A stretch of DNA of 64,000 nucleotides from Marinobacter segnicrescens (GCF_900111555.1 NZ_FOHZ01000016.1:1-64000); one strand, 5' to 3'; shown: positions 48,520 through 58,600, counted from the stretch's first letter. Numbers and translations are program-made. Notes: generated by a model from the sequence alone, not told the origin.

Positions 48520-50268
48520 ATGAACCAAGCTGAAGCTTCCAACTGGCAGACCTACCGGCGTCTGCTCAAGTACGTCAAGCCATTCTGGATCGCGTTTTCG
48601 CTGGCGGTCGTTGGCAATATCATCTATGCCGCTGCATCCACGGGGATGGCTGCATCGATGGAGTACGTGATCGAGGCTATCGAGAACCCCAGCGCACAGA
48701 ACCGCATAATGCTGACCGGGTTGATTGTGGGCGTCTTCGCCTTTCGGGGTGTGGGGACCTTTATGGGGCAATACTTCATTGCCTACGTCGGTCGCCATGT
48801 GGTCAATGCCCTGCGTAAACAGGTCTTTGATCGTTTGCTGGCATTACCCTCCCGCTATTTTGACAACCATGCCTCTGGCCGTCTGGTGTCGAAGCTCACC
48901 TTTAATGTCGAGCAGGTAGCCGATGCCACTACCAGTGCCGTTACCATATTGCTCAGGGAAGGGCTGACGATTGTTGGCCTGCTGATTTTCATGGTCTACA
49001 CCAATTGGAAGCTTACCCTGGTGTTCGTGGCAATCGGCCCGTTGATTGGTCTTGTAGTGAGTTATGCCAGCAAGCGTTTCCGCAAGATCAGCCGGCGTAT
49101 CCAGAGTTCCATGGGGGATGTAACCCATGTCTCGTCGGAGTCCATAACCGGTTATCGGGTTGTGCGCACCTTTGGCGGTGAGGAGTACGAGCGAGAGCGT
49201 TTTGCCGACGTCGCCGACCGCACCATGAAGCAGGGGCTGAAAATGGCATCCACCCAGGCGATTGCTACGCCGGTGGTGCAGGTACTTGTGGCCTTCGCGA
49301 TTGCCGCCCTGGTCTGGGTCATGCTGTCGCCTGAAATCCGCGGCACCATGACGACCGGTGAGCTGGTCGCCTTTATTACCGCAGCGGCCACCATGGCCAA
49401 GCCCATCCGGCAGGTTACTTCCGTACACAGCAAGATACAGAAAGGCGTTGCCGCCGCCCATGATGTCTTTGGCACGATGGATGAGGAACCGGAGCGGGAT
49501 GATGGCCAGTATGCGCCGGAACGGGTCCAGGGCGAGATCCGGTTTGACGATGTCCGCTTCCGCTATCAGGACAACCTGGACGATGTGCTTCACCACATCA
49601 ACCTGAACATCCCGGCGGGTCAGAGCGTGGCACTGGTTGGCCGGTCGGGCAGTGGCAAATCCACCATGGTGAGTCTGCTGCCGAGGTTCTATGAGTATTA
49701 TCAGGGCCGGATCCTTATCGATGGGCACCCGATCACCGAATTCAGTCTGAGCGCACTGCGGGCGCAGATCGCCCTGGTTACCCAGAATGTGGTGCTGTTC
49801 AATGACACCATTGCTGCCAACATTGCCTATGGCTCGTTGCGGGACCGCTCCCGGGAAGAAATTGTCGAAGCTGCCCGCAAGGCCCACGCCATGGAATTTA
49901 TTGAAAGGATGCCAGAGGGGCTCGACACCATGGTGGGCGACAACGGCGTCATGCTGTCCGGCGGTCAGCGACAGCGCCTGGCAATTGCACGGGCACTGCT
50001 GAAGGACGCGCCCATACTGATCCTGGATGAGGCCACCTCCGCGCTGGACACCGAATCCGAACGCCACATCCAGGAAGCGCTGGAGGTGGTGATGGAAGGA
50101 CGTACCACCCTGGTCATTGCCCACCGGCTGTCCACCATCGAAAAGGCCGACCGCATCCTGGTCATGGAGTCCGGCCAGATCGTGGAAGACGGCGACCACC
50201 GGCAATTGCTGGAGGCTGGCGGCGCCTACGCCCAGCTTCATCAGATGCAATTCAGTGAAGGCGAATGA
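48520..50268 (+). CDS. msbA: Lipid A export permease/ATP-binding protein MsbA
   Basis: ABC exporter half-transporter of 582 residues. Six membrane segments (about 22-300) precede the nucleotide-binding domain with Walker A GRSGSGKST, VTQNVVLFNDTIAANIAYG, the signature LSGGQRQRLAIARAL and Walker B ILILDEATSALDTESE. It flips lipid A-core across the inner membrane. The 4-base overlap with lpxK is the E. coli arrangement and supports the symbol. As I recall, P. aeruginosa does not have msbA at this place. Confidence 0.95.
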   Translation: MNQAEASNWQTYRRLLKYVKPFWIAFSLAVVGNIIYAAASTGMAASMEYVIEAIENPSAQNRIMLTGLIVGVFAFRGVGTFMGQYFIAYVGRHVVNALRKQVFDRLLALPSRYFDNHASGRLVSKLTFNVEQVADATTSAVTILLREGLTIVGLLIFMVYTNWKLTLVFVAIGPLIGLVVSYASKRFRKISRRIQSSMGDVTHVSSESITGYRVVRTFGGEEYERERFADVADRTMKQGLKMASTQAIATPVVQVLVAFAIAALVWVMLSPEIRGTMTTGELVAFITAAATMAKPIRQVTSVHSKIQKGVAAAHDVFGTMDEEPERDDGQYAPERVQGEIRFDDVRFRYQDNLDDVLHHINLNIPAGQSVALVGRSGSGKSTMVSLLPRFYEYYQGRILIDGHPITEFSLSALRAQIALVTQNVVLFNDTIAANIAYGSLRDRSREEIVEAARKAHAMEFIERMPEGLDTMVGDNGVMLSGGQRQRLAIARALLKDAPILILDEATSALDTESERHIQEALEVVMEGRTTLVIAHRLSTIEKADRILVMESGQIVEDGDHRQLLEAGGAYAQLHQMQFSEGE

Positions 50269-51296
50269 CGGATCTGACCGAACGGTTGTGGTATGGAAGG
50301 CGGGCGCTCCTGTGGCCGCTGTGGCCACTTTCCTGGCTTTACCAGGCGGTGGCCAGCTGGCGTCGTAACCGGCTGACGAGCTCGGCGGAGCCGCTGCCGG
50401 TGCCGGTAGTAGTGGTGGGTAATATCACCGTGGGCGGTACCGGAAAGTCTCCGTTGACGGCCTGGCTGGCTTCCCATTTCCGGGAGCAGGGCTGGCGACC
50501 GGTTATCCTGTCACGCGGATACGGCGGCAAGCACACCGGCGATGTCCCCTTGCTGGTGGGACCAGACACTAACCCGGCCGAGGCGGGAGATGAACCGGTT
50601 ATGCTGGCGGCCCAGACCGCCTGCCCGGTGGTGGTTCACCCCCAACGGCTGGCTTCGGCTCGCATGGCCCTCGATCAGGGCCTGGGCAACCTCTTGCTCT
50701 GTGACGATGGACTTCAGCACTACGCCCTGGCCCGGGACGTTGAGATTTCTGTCTTTGATGGGGCGCGGGGTGTCGGCAACGGTGCCAGCCTGCCAGTTGG
50801 GCCCTTGCGGGAACCGGTCGGGCGGTTGCAGGATGTTGACCTGGTGGTCGTCAATGGTGTTCCGGGAGAGCGCGTGCCGGAACACCCCAGGCGCTACGCC
50901 ATGATGCTTCATCCTGCAGGGGTGCGCCACCTGCTGACCGGAGTCACGAAAGCCGCCGGACCCTGGCTGAAGGGGCGGTCATGTGTGGCTCTGGCGGGTA
51001 TCGGCAACCCGGGGCGTTTCTTCGATCAGCTCCGGGATCTGGGTGCCGAGGTCGAGGGCCGCGCGTTCCCGGACCATCACCGATATACTGAACAGGATAT
51101 CGCCACCAGCGATGAGCGCCCTGTGTTGATGACAGCCAAGGACGCTGTCAAGATTCAGCCTTTCGCCAACGAGCGCTGCTGGGTCCTGGATGTGGCGCCC
51201 CAGTTGCCAGCCGGGTTCGGTGCCGCAGTAGACCGGGTCCTTGACCGGAAACTGGCCGCCCGTGGCCTGGATGCTTCCCTATTACGAGAGACATGA
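50265..51296 (+). CDS. lpxK: Tetraacyldisaccharide 4'-kinase LpxK
   Basis: Membrane-associated kinase of 343 residues that adds the 4'-phosphate to lipid A. The P-loop is [11 protein letters not shown], followed by [16 protein letters not shown] and [10 protein letters not shown], all typical. An N-terminal hydrophobic helix (about 11-28) anchors it. It overlaps msbA by 4 bases and is followed one base later by ycaR. Confidence 0.95.
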   Translation: MTDLTERLWYGRRALLWPLWPLSWLYQAVASWRRNRLTSSAEPLPVPVVVVGNITVGGTGKSPLTAWLASHFREQGWRPVILSRGYGGKHTGDVPLLVGPDTNPAEAGDEPVMLAAQTACPVVVHPQRLASARMALDQGLGNLLLCDDGLQHYALARDVEISVFDGARGVGNGASLPVGPLREPVGRLQDVDLVVVNGVPGERVPEHPRRYAMMLHPAGVRHLLTGVTKAAGPWLKGRSCVALAGIGNPGRFFDQLRDLGAEVEGRAFPDHHRYTEQDIATSDERPVLMTAKDAVKIQPFANERCWVLDVAPQLPAGFGAAVDRVLDRKLAARGLDASLLRET

Positions 51297-51297
51297 C

Positions 51298-51492
51298 ATG
51301 GACAAGAAACTGATTGCCATGCTGGCCTGCCCGGTGTGCAAAGGCGACCTCAAACTGGACCGGGAGCGGAATGAGATGGTGTGCTATGCCGATGGCATGG
51401 CCTTCCCCATCCGCGAGGGTATCCCGGTGATGCTGGCCAGTGAGGCCCGTACCCTGAGCGCCGAAGAGCGCGTCGACCGTTCACTTGGGTGA
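51298..51492 (+). CDS. ycaR: Trm112-family small protein YcaR
   Basis: Protein of 64 residues of the Trm112/YcaR family with a zinc-ribbon-like start ([17 protein letters not shown]; two cysteines in CPVC, one more in MVCYADG) and the [10 protein letters not shown] stretch. YcaR sits between lpxK and kdsB in E. coli and pseudomonads as well. Function is uncertain; eukaryotic Trm112 activates methyltransferases. Too short to be seen easily by gene finders, but clearly conserved. Confidence 0.9.
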   Translation: MDKKLIAMLACPVCKGDLKLDRERNEMVCYADGMAFPIREGIPVMLASEARTLSAEERVDRSLG

Positions 51493-51496
51493 CAGC

Positions 51497-52267
51497 GTGT
51501 CTTTTACCGTAGTCATTCCCGCCCGTTTCGCCTCGTCCCGGCTGCCCGGAAAACCGCTGGCGGATATTGGCGGCGCGCCGATGATTCGCCACGTATACGA
51601 GCAGGCCTGCAAGAGCCGGGCTGGCCGGGTTCTGGTGGCCACCGACGACGAGCGTATCGAGCAGGCATGCCACGGCTTTGGCGCCGAAGTATTGATGACC
51701 TCCCGGGACCACGCCAGTGGTACCGACAGGTTGCAGGAAGTAGTCGCCCGCCTCGGCCTTGCCGACGATGCCAGGGTAGTGAATGTCCAGGGCGATGAAC
51801 CCCTGATTCCGCCTGCCCTGATCAACCAGGTCGCCGATGCCCTCGAAGAATACCCTGAAGCGGCGATCTCGACCCTGTGCGAACGCATTCATGAACCCGC
51901 AGAACTGTTTAACCCAAACGTCGTGAAAGTTGTGCGGGACCACGACGGCTATGCCCATTATTTCAGTCGGGCGCCGGTGCCCTGGTCCCGGGCTGACTGG
52001 CAGGCGAACAAGGTGCCCGAGCAATTGCCTGAAGGCTACCGTGCCTGGCGGCATATCGGTATCTATGGCTACCGGGTCAGTCTGTTGCATCGGTTCGTAA
52101 GCTGGCCGCCGGCCCCTACGGAACTCACTGAGAGCCTTGAGCAGCTGCGGGCTCTCTACCAGGGAGAACGTATCCACGTCAGTGAGGCAAGAGAGCCCCC
52201 CCCGGCCGGTGTGGATACCCGCGAAGACCTCGAGCGGGTCCGGCAATACCTGGCGTTAAAGCACTGA
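51497..52267 (+). CDS. kdsB: 3-deoxy-manno-octulosonate cytidylyltransferase KdsB
   Basis: CMP-Kdo synthetase of 256 residues that activates Kdo for addition to lipid A. It starts [20 protein letters not shown], has [20 protein letters not shown] and [11 protein letters not shown] at 51497 with GGGTGA four bases upstream gives the same N-terminus as E. coli KdsB; a TTG at 51485 is less likely. It starts 4 bases after ycaR. Confidence 0.95.
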   Translation: MSFTVVIPARFASSRLPGKPLADIGGAPMIRHVYEQACKSRAGRVLVATDDERIEQACHGFGAEVLMTSRDHASGTDRLQEVVARLGLADDARVVNVQGDEPLIPPALINQVADALEEYPEAAISTLCERIHEPAELFNPNVVKVVRDHDGYAHYFSRAPVPWSRADWQANKVPEQLPEGYRAWRHIGIYGYRVSLLHRFVSWPPAPTELTESLEQLRALYQGERIHVSEAREPPPAGVDTREDLERVRQYLALKH

Positions 52268-52281
52268 CAAAGGAGAATCCA

Positions 52282-52764
52282 ATGAGCGACCCGATTCGGG
52301 TATTGTTCGTGTGCCTCGGCAATATCTGCCGGTCACCGACTGCTGAGGGCGTGTTCCGCAAGCACCTGGAAAAACATGGACTGGCGGACCTCGTGGAGGT
52401 GGACTCCTGTGGAACCGGCAACTGGTACGTAGGCTCAGCACCGGATGAGCGTGCCCGCAAGGCTGCGGCTGAACGAGGTATCGATATTGGCCATCTTCGC
52501 GCCCGCCAGTTCCGCCCGGTGGACCTGGAGGCGTTCCACTATATCCTCACCATGGATCGTCAGAACCTGGCGGACATCCGGGATGTGTGGACGCAGCAGG
52601 GCGGCACAGAGCCCCGTCTGTTCCTGGATTACCTGCCCGACAGTACCGTAACCGAAGTGCCGGATCCTTACTACGGCGGTGACGATGGTTTCGACCACGT
52701 ACTGGACCTGATTCACCAGGCCAGCGAGGGCCTGCTGGCCGACATTCGGACTCGCCTGGACTGA
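52282..52764 (+). CDS. Low-molecular-weight protein tyrosine phosphatase
   Basis: Phosphatase of 160 residues with the active-site loop CLGNICRSPT (Cys11, Arg17) and the general acid Asp128 in PDPYYGG. The fold and length are normal for the LMW-PTP family. In many bacteria such enzymes control capsule or exopolysaccharide tyrosine kinases, but here the gene sits between kdsB and murB with no kinase nearby. AAAGGAGAATCC precedes the ATG. The same neighbour order is known in P. aeruginosa. Confidence 0.94.
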   Translation: MSDPIRVLFVCLGNICRSPTAEGVFRKHLEKHGLADLVEVDSCGTGNWYVGSAPDERARKAAAERGIDIGHLRARQFRPVDLEAFHYILTMDRQNLADIRDVWTQQGGTEPRLFLDYLPDSTVTEVPDPYYGGDDGFDHVLDLIHQASEGLLADIRTRLD

Positions 52765-52767
52765 TTG

Positions 52768-53811
52768 ATGCGCCCCCGTCACCTGATTGAGAATGCTGAC
52801 CTTCAGTCGCTAAGCACCATGGCGACCCCGGCCACGGCCCACTACCTGGTCAATGCTGAAACCCCGGAAGATGCCTGCACGGCACTGTCCTGGGCCAGCT
52901 GGGAAGGACTACAGGTACAGGTGGTCGGTGGGGGTAGCAACCTGATCTTCTGTGACGACTTCCCGGGACTTGTCCTGCATATGGCCCTGCGGGGCAAGCG
53001 CTGGGAGGCAGTAAATGGAGATGAGGCGACGCTGGTGCTGGCCGCCGGGGAAAATTGGCATCAGGCAGTTCTCTATGCCGCCGGTGCCGGCTATCGTGGT
53101 ATCGAGAACCTTGCCCTGATACCCGGTACCGCCGGGGCGGCACCGGTTCAGAACATTGGCGCCTATGGAGTCGAGTTATCGGACTCGTTTGTCAGTCTGC
53201 TCGCCTGGGACCGGCAAACCGGTGAGCCAGTGACCCTCGATAAGGATGACTGCCTTTTCGGATATCGGGACAGCTTGTTCAAGCAGCAACCCGACCGGTA
53301 TCTGATCCTGGAAATCCGCCTGCGCCTGAGTCGCAGCCGTGCGTTCGAGCTGGGGTATGGCGAGTTGGCCCAATGGTTTGACGGGGAATCCCCGGACTCC
53401 CCCCTGGCAGTGGCGGAGGCGGTGATGGCCGTTCGCCGGCGCAAACTGCCAGACCCGGAACAACTGCCGAACGCTGGCAGCTTCTTCAAGAACCCGGTGG
53501 TAACATCAGAGCAATGGGAAGCATTAAAAGCTGAGTGGCCGGATATCGTGGCCTACCCGACGGACAGTGGCGTCAAACTCGCTGCCGGCTGGCTGATTGA
53601 TCAGTGCGGCTGGAAAGGGTATCGCAACCGGACGGTGGGCGTACACCATCGCCAGGCGTTGGTGCTGGTGAACCATTCCCGGGGAAGTGGCAAGGAAATA
53701 CTCGAACTGGCCGGACGCATCCGGGACGATGTGCTAGCGCGTTACGGCGTGTTGCTGGAAATGGAGCCCGGCGTCGTTCCAAAGGCCTGCGGACTGGATT
53801 TTTCAGCCTGA
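52768..53811 (+). CDS. murB: UDP-N-acetylenolpyruvoylglucosamine reductase MurB (type I)
   Basis: FAD enzyme of 347 residues that makes UDP-MurNAc for peptidoglycan. The FAD-binding GGGSNLIF, ENLALIPGTAGAAPVQNIGAYGVEL, FGYRDSLFK and NAGSFFKNPVV (with the catalytic serine) are all present. Its length matches the long E. coli type. The ATG at 52768 overlaps nothing but starts three bases after the phosphatase stop. Last gene of the envelope run. Confidence 0.96.
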   Translation: MRPRHLIENADLQSLSTMATPATAHYLVNAETPEDACTALSWASWEGLQVQVVGGGSNLIFCDDFPGLVLHMALRGKRWEAVNGDEATLVLAAGENWHQAVLYAAGAGYRGIENLALIPGTAGAAPVQNIGAYGVELSDSFVSLLAWDRQTGEPVTLDKDDCLFGYRDSLFKQQPDRYLILEIRLRLSRSRAFELGYGELAQWFDGESPDSPLAVAEAVMAVRRRKLPDPEQLPNAGSFFKNPVVTSEQWEALKAEWPDIVAYPTDSGVKLAAGWLIDQCGWKGYRNRTVGVHHRQALVLVNHSRGSGKEILELAGRIRDDVLARYGVLLEMEPGVVPKACGLDFSA

Positions 53812-53828
53812 TTCAGGGCAGGGGCCTC

Positions 53829-53869
53829 GCAGCCAGCCTTGAGGAGGTGAGGGGTCTCAGGCCGGCTGC
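53829..53869. terminator. Long imperfect stem-loop between convergent murB and proS
   Basis: GCAGCC-GCC(T)TGAG on the left pairs with CTCAGGC-GGCTGC on the right, with one mismatch and one bulge, around a 12-base loop. It is the only structured element in the 70-base gap. No T-run follows on either strand, so it is either a weak or Rho-helped terminator or an mRNA-protecting hairpin. Confidence 0.45.
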
Positions 53870-53881
53870 AAGGAGAGGGCT

Positions 53882-55615
53882 CTACGAGCGGTGGCGGGGC
53901 GAGGCTGCGAGCAGGAAGTCCAGGACGTTATCCACTGCCAGGTCCTGCTTGTCGGCGTCCTGTCGACCCTTGTACTCCAGGGTCCCGGCGCCCAGGCCCC
54001 GGTCGGAAACCACCACCCGGTGGGGCAGGCCCATCAGTTCCAGGTCGGCAAACTTCACACCCGGGCGTTCGTTCCTGTCATCCAGGAGCACATCAAAACC
54101 GGCCTCGGTAAGCTGGGCGTAGAGCTTCTCGCCGGCTTCCTGTACGGCTGGTGACTTGTGGCCGTTCAGTGTGACGATAGCCACTTCAAAGGGTGCGATT
54201 GCCTCGGGCCAGATGATACCCCGGTCGTCGTGGTTCTGCTCGATGGCAGCCGCCACAATCCGTGATACCCCGATGCCGTAGCAGCCCATTTCCAGCACAG
54301 CGCTCTTGCCATGTTCATCCAGAACGGTAGCACCCATGGCCTTGCTGTATTTGTTGCCCAGCTTGAAGATGTGGCCTACCTCGATACCGCGGCGGATTTC
54401 GAGCGTCCCTTTGCCATCCGGGCTGGGGTCACCTTCCACGACATTGCGCAGGTCTTCCACCCGGCCCAGGGGAACGTCCCGCTCCCAGTTAACGCCAGTG
54501 AGGTGGTAGCCCTCCTTGTTGGCTCCACAGACAAAATCCGCAAGGTGTGCAGCGGTACGGTCAACAATCATCGGTACCGAAAGGTTAACCGGCCCGATGG
54601 AACCTGGTGCACAGCCGGTGGCCCGCCGGATTCCTTCATCGGTAGCCATGGTCAGGGGCTCGGCCACGCCTTCCAGGTTTTCCGCCTTGATGTCGTTCAG
54701 GGTGTGGTCACCGCGCAGAATCAACGCGACCAGCCCCGCCTCCTCACCTTCGGGAGCATCGGCCTTGACCAGCAGGGTCTTGACGGTCTTCTCAGCGGGC
54801 ACCTTGAGGAATTCGGCGATGGCAGCAATGGTGGTCTGGCCGGGTGTGGCGATCTCGGTCATGGCTTCAGACGGAGCCGGACGATCACCGGCCGGTGCCA
54901 GGGCTTCTGCCTTTTCAATATTGGCGGCGTAGTCGCTGTCGGTGCTGAAGGCGATTTCGTCCTCGCCGGAGGAAGCCAGTACATGGAACTCGTGGGAGGC
55001 GTTGCCACCGATGGCGCCGGAGTCCGCCACCACCGGACGGTAGTCCAGGCCCAGGCGATCAAAGATGGCGCAGTAAGTGCGATGCATGACCTCATAGGTC
55101 TCATCCAGGGACTCGCCACTGACATGGAACGAGTAGGCATCCTTCATCAGGAATTCACGGGCACGCATAACGCCGAAGCGGGGGCGGCGTTCGTCCCGGA
55201 ACTTGGTCTGGATCTGGTAGAAATTTGCCGGCAGTTCCTTGTAGCTCTTCAATTCGTTGCGGATAAGGTCAGTGATGACCTCTTCGTGGGTAGGGCCGAA
55301 ACAGAAATCCCGGTCGTGCCGGTCTTTCAGGCGCAGTAGCTCGCCACCGTATTGTTGCCAGCGGCCGGACTCCTGCCACAGCTCCGCAGGCTGCACCGCC
55401 GGCATGAGTACTTCCTGGGCCCCGCTGCGGTCCATTTCCTCCCGCACGATGCGCTCCACCTTTCGCAATACCCGCAATCCCAGTGGCAACCAGGTGTACA
55501 GGCCTGCCGCCAGCTTGCGGATCATGCCGGCACGCAGCATCAGCTGATGGCTGATGATTTCGGCATCGGAGGGGTTTTCCTTGAGGGTGGCAATCAGATA
55601 ACGGCTCGCTCGCAT
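53882..55615 (-). CDS. proS: Prolyl-tRNA synthetase ProS
   Basis: Class II aminoacyl-tRNA synthetase of 577 residues, the long bacterial type. Motifs: [34 protein letters not shown], the [27 protein letters not shown] run (split across motif 2), an inserted editing domain (about 225-400) and the [15 protein letters not shown] motif 3. The editing insertion removes mischarged alanine. On the minus strand, 76 bases after the Lrp-like gene. Confidence 0.96.
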   Translation of the reverse strand: MRASRYLIATLKENPSDAEIISHQLMLRAGMIRKLAAGLYTWLPLGLRVLRKVERIVREEMDRSGAQEVLMPAVQPAELWQESGRWQQYGGELLRLKDRHDRDFCFGPTHEEVITDLIRNELKSYKELPANFYQIQTKFRDERRPRFGVMRAREFLMKDAYSFHVSGESLDETYEVMHRTYCAIFDRLGLDYRPVVADSGAIGGNASHEFHVLASSGEDEIAFSTDSDYAANIEKAEALAPAGDRPAPSEAMTEIATPGQTTIAAIAEFLKVPAEKTVKTLLVKADAPEGEEAGLVALILRGDHTLNDIKAENLEGVAEPLTMATDEGIRRATGCAPGSIGPVNLSVPMIVDRTAAHLADFVCGANKEGYHLTGVNWERDVPLGRVEDLRNVVEGDPSPDGKGTLEIRRGIEVGHIFKLGNKYSKAMGATVLDEHGKSAVLEMGCYGIGVSRIVAAAIEQNHDDRGIIWPEAIAPFEVAIVTLNGHKSPAVQEAGEKLYAQLTEAGFDVLLDDRNERPGVKFADLELMGLPHRVVVSDRGLGAGTLEYKGRQDADKQDLAVDNVLDFLLAASPRHRS

Positions 55616-55691
55616 TATGGTTTCCGTAACGAAGGAATGTAAGTGACTGTGAAAGGGTTATTGTACGTGCCCTGAGCCAGAAATGAACCGG

Positions 55692-56198
55692 TTATCCCTC
55701 GGCCTCGAGATATTTCAGGGGCAGGGCTGTGGAGTCAATCACGCGTCTCAGCACGAAGCTGGAATGCACGCCACTGACGCCCGGAATCCGAGTGATCTGG
55801 TTGAGCAGGAATTCGTGGTAATGGTCCATATCCGGCACGACCACCTTGAGCATGTAGTCTGCGTCCTGGCCGGTGATCAGGTAGCACTCCTGAACCTCCG
55901 GATAATCGGCCACCTGCTGCTCGAAGGCCTCGAACCGTTCCGGGGTGTGACGGTCCATGCCAATGAGGATGATGGCGGTGAGTGATAAGCCCAGTTTCTT
56001 GTGATCCAGCACCGTAACCCGGTCGAGGATAATGCCGGCTTCTTCCAGCGCCCGGACCCGCCTCAGGCACGGCGAGGGAGAGAGTCCGACCGCCTCGGCC
56101 AGCTGCTGGTTATTGAGGGCACCATCACTCTGCAAGGCTTCGAGGATTCGACGATCGGTACGATCCAGTTTGTGCACTTCGCGGGACCTTGTTGGCAT
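55692..56198 (-). CDS. lrp: Lrp/AsnC-family transcriptional regulator, Lrp-like
   Basis: Regulator of 168 residues. The N-terminal helix-turn-helix (about 10-60; NNQQLAEAVGLSPSPCLRRVRALEEAGII) is followed by a RAM effector domain (DADYMLKVVVPDMDHYHEFL, IPGVSGVHSSFVL). Overall close to E. coli Lrp, which senses leucine. It is divergent from leuA across 145 AT-rich bases, so control of leucine synthesis is a natural guess. The frame runs 49 codons further upstream, but the ATG at 56198 gives the usual length. Confidence 0.88.
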   Translation of the reverse strand: MPTRSREVHKLDRTDRRILEALQSDGALNNQQLAEAVGLSPSPCLRRVRALEEAGIILDRVTVLDHKKLGLSLTAIILIGMDRHTPERFEAFEQQVADYPEVQECYLITGQDADYMLKVVVPDMDHYHEFLLNQITRIPGVSGVHSSFVLRRVIDSTALPLKYLEAEG

Positions 56199-56343
56199 GA
56201 TATGGCGCCCTTGGGTGATAAAATGGATTATTGTTGCCTTAAGTGTCCCATTGCTGACCAAAAAAGCAATCAAATTCCCGGTTATCTGCGTTATTATAGA
56301 AAAATAGCGATACACCTCTCGAATTAGCAAAAGGGCAGACACC

Positions 56344-58017
56344 ATGGCTTTCGATCACAGCAAATACATTCCCTTCCAGCCGGTTCGTAAAACTGACCGC
56401 CGCTGGCCGGACAAGGTTATCGAAAAGGCTCCAGACTGGTGTGCGGTAGACCTGCGTGACGGTAACCAGGCCCTGGTCAAGCCCATGACGGTTGCGCAGA
56501 AGCAGCGCCTGTTCGATTTGCTGGTCAAGGTAGGCTTCAAGCAGATTGAAATCGGCTTTCCTGCGGCCAGCCAGCCGGATTTCGACTTCTGCCGCAAACT
56601 GATCGAAGAAAACCGGATTCCGGACGACGTTCGAATCCAGGTACTGACCCAGGCCCGCCCCGAGCTGATCGAGCGTACCTACCAGGCCCTGGAAGGTGCC
56701 AAGCGGGCGATTGTGCATGTCTACAACTCCACCTCCACCGTCCAGCGAGAGCAGGTGTTCGGTATGGACCGTGAGGGTATCAAGCAGATCGCTGTCAACG
56801 GTGCCCGCCTGGTGCAGGAAATTGCGGCCCGCTACCCGGATACGGACTGGACCTTCCAGTATTCCCCGGAAAGCTTTACCGGTACCGAGCTGGACTATGC
56901 TGCCGAGGTGATCGACGCGGTCACCGAGGTATGGCGCCCGGACCAGGGCCAGAAGGTTATTATCAATCTGCCGGCAACCGTGGAAATGGCCACTCCGAAT
57001 GTGTTCGCGGACCAGATCGAGTGGATCTGCGACAACATCCAGCGTCGTGAGCATGTCAGTATCAGCGTGCACACCCACAATGACCGGGGCTGCGGTGTTG
57101 CTGCCGGCGAGCTGGCCGTCATGGCCGGTGCTGACCGGGTCGAAGGTACCCTGATGGGTAATGGTGAGCGTACCGGTAACATGGACCTGGTCACCATGGC
57201 GATGAACCTGTACAGCCAGGGCATAGATCCGAAGGTGGATATGTCCAACATGGCCGAGATTACGGATGTGGTGGAAGCCTGCACCGAGATTTCCACTCAC
57301 CCCCGCCACCCGTATGCGGGTGAGCTGGTCTTTACCGCTTTCTCCGGTAGCCACCAGGATGCGATCCGCAAGTGTCTGGCCTATCGCAAGGAAGGCGACA
57401 AGTGGAACGTAGCCTACCTGCCAATTGATCCGAAGGATCTGGGCCGCCGCTATGAGGAAGTGGTGCGCATCAACAGCCAGTCCGGTAAGGGTGGTGTCGC
57501 CCATGTGCTGGAGCGGGACTACAAGATCAGCCTGCCGCGCTGGTTGCAGATCGAGTTCAGTCAGTGTGTCCAGAAAGAGGCGGAGACTCACGGTGGCGAG
57601 ATTGACTCCCATACCATCCACCGGCTGTTCGAGGACCGTTACCTGGCGGTGGACAATGCATGGCGTCTCACCACCTATGACCTGCACCGTGATGAAGAGG
57701 GCGTGAATGCTACGGTGAAGTTTGGCCAGCCAGCCATTGAGCTGAAGGGGCACGGCCTGGGTGCGGTGGAAGCGGTCGTTGCCGCACTGCAGGACACCTA
57801 TGGTATCACCCTGGCGGTAGAAGCCTACGATGAGTTTGCTCTGGGCGAAGGCACCAACGCCAATGCGCTGGCCTGCATCCGTATTGTGGTGGATGGCGAG
57901 ATCCGCAGTTCCGCCGCCCTGGCGGAAGACACAACTTCTGCCACCTTGCAGGCGCTGTTGTCAGCGGTGGGTAACCACGTCGGTGCACCGGAGTCTGTTG
58001 CCGCCGCAACGGCCTGA
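56344..58017 (+). CDS. leuA: 2-isopropylmalate synthase LeuA
   Basis: First enzyme of leucine synthesis, 557 residues, of the longer LeuA2-type. The catalytic TIM barrel has DLRDGNQALV, the metal motif HTHNDRGCGVA, and ERTGNMDLVTMAMNL. A linker and C-terminal regulatory domain that binds leucine follows (from about 430). It joins acetyl-CoA to 2-ketoisovalerate. A -10-like TATTAT lies at 56292-56297 in the gap shared with the Lrp-like gene. Two strong hairpins follow the stop. Confidence 0.96.
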   Translation: MAFDHSKYIPFQPVRKTDRRWPDKVIEKAPDWCAVDLRDGNQALVKPMTVAQKQRLFDLLVKVGFKQIEIGFPAASQPDFDFCRKLIEENRIPDDVRIQVLTQARPELIERTYQALEGAKRAIVHVYNSTSTVQREQVFGMDREGIKQIAVNGARLVQEIAARYPDTDWTFQYSPESFTGTELDYAAEVIDAVTEVWRPDQGQKVIINLPATVEMATPNVFADQIEWICDNIQRREHVSISVHTHNDRGCGVAAGELAVMAGADRVEGTLMGNGERTGNMDLVTMAMNLYSQGIDPKVDMSNMAEITDVVEACTEISTHPRHPYAGELVFTAFSGSHQDAIRKCLAYRKEGDKWNVAYLPIDPKDLGRRYEEVVRINSQSGKGGVAHVLERDYKISLPRWLQIEFSQCVQKEAETHGGEIDSHTIHRLFEDRYLAVDNAWRLTTYDLHRDEEGVNATVKFGQPAIELKGHGLGAVEAVVAALQDTYGITLAVEAYDEFALGEGTNANALACIRIVVDGEIRSSAALAEDTTSATLQALLSAVGNHVGAPESVAAATA

Positions 58018-58032
58018 TTTCAGACCGGACGT

Positions 58033-58065
58033 TCCCGGGACCTGGACGAAGTTCAGGTCCCGGGA
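58033..58065 (+). repeat. First stem-loop after leuA
   Basis: TCCCGGGACCTG (58033-58044) and CAGGTCCCGGGA (58054-58065) make a perfect 12-bp stem with a 9-base loop, 16 bases after the leuA stop. No T-run follows directly. It lies 4 bases before the true terminator, so it may protect the 3' end of the message. Confidence 0.75.
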
Positions 58066-58069
58066 TACA

Positions 58070-58099
58070 GAAAAGCCGGCAACTGCCGGCTTTTCTTTT
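58070..58099. terminator. Bidirectional terminator between leuA and the cold-shock gene
   Basis: GAAAAGCCGGCA (58070-58081) and TGCCGGCTTTTC (58084-58095) form a perfect 12-bp stem with a 2-base loop, followed by TTTTG. The A- and T-rich ends make it work on both strands, which fits the convergent leuA and csp genes. Confidence 0.9.
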
Positions 58100-58139
58100 G
58101 TCCAAAGCCCGTGAGGGGCAATGGCCGGAAACCATAACC

Positions 58140-58349
58140 TCAAACCGGGGTTACGTTTTCCGCCTGGGGACCTTTCGGGCCCTGGGTTACGGTGAACTGC
58201 ACCTGCTGGCCTTCAGCCAGGGTACGGAACCCGCTTGCGTTGATTGCGCTGTAGTGAACGAATACGTCACTGCCACCGTCCTGGGCGATGAAGCCGAAAC
58301 CCTTGGACTCGTTGAACCACTTTACGTGGCCTGTTTTTGTGTCAGACAT
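58140..58349 (-). CDS. Cold-shock protein of the CspA family
   Basis: Single cold-shock domain of 69 residues with RNP1 KGFGFI and RNP2 VFVHYS. It binds single-stranded RNA and loosens mRNA structure at low temperature. AGGAAAG before the ATG at 58349 decides the start over the upstream ATG in the leader. It has a strong promoter and a long untranslated leader, as E. coli cspA does. It is shorter than the CspD-like protein elsewhere in the window. Confidence 0.94.
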   Translation of the reverse strand: MSDTKTGHVKWFNESKGFGFIAQDGGSDVFVHYSAINASGFRTLAEGQQVQFTVTQGPKGPQAENVTPV

Positions 58350-58566
58350 TGATCTTTCCTGTGTTTCTGAACGTTGTGCCCTCACGGGACCTTTCCTGAG
58401 TGCCGGCGCTCCATAGATAACCGCATTACTATGACAGCTGAACTACAGAAGGCACCGACACAGTTTTGCTGGGGATAGGGCAGTTGTACTGAGGGAAGGA
58501 GTGACCGAACGTCTGAGAGGCAGAGCGTTGTAACACTTTCACTTAATACCGCTGTCTTTCCACAGC
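58350..58566 (-). promoter_or_regulatory. Long 5' untranslated leader of the cold-shock gene
   Basis: From the predicted start near 58566 to the ATG is about 216 bases without a gene. E. coli cspA has a leader of about 160 bases that folds differently in the cold and controls translation. The length and position suggest the same kind of thermosensing leader here. I do not see a clear copy of the E. coli cold-box sequence. Confidence 0.5.
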
Positions 58567-58572
58567 AATTTC

Positions 58573-58600
58573 AGTATAGACCGAGTTCCGGGGGCGTCAA
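58573..58600 (-). promoter_or_regulatory. Strong sigma-70 promoter of the cold-shock gene
   Basis: On the minus strand TTGACG (58595-58600) and TATACT (58573-58578) are separated by 16 bases, each one or two bases from consensus. The -35 box is part of one arm of a 10-bp inverted repeat. Confidence 0.7.

Noticed and set aside
53829..53869. Stem-loop after murB as a strong terminator
   Set aside because: No T-run on either strand, so kept only at low confidence.
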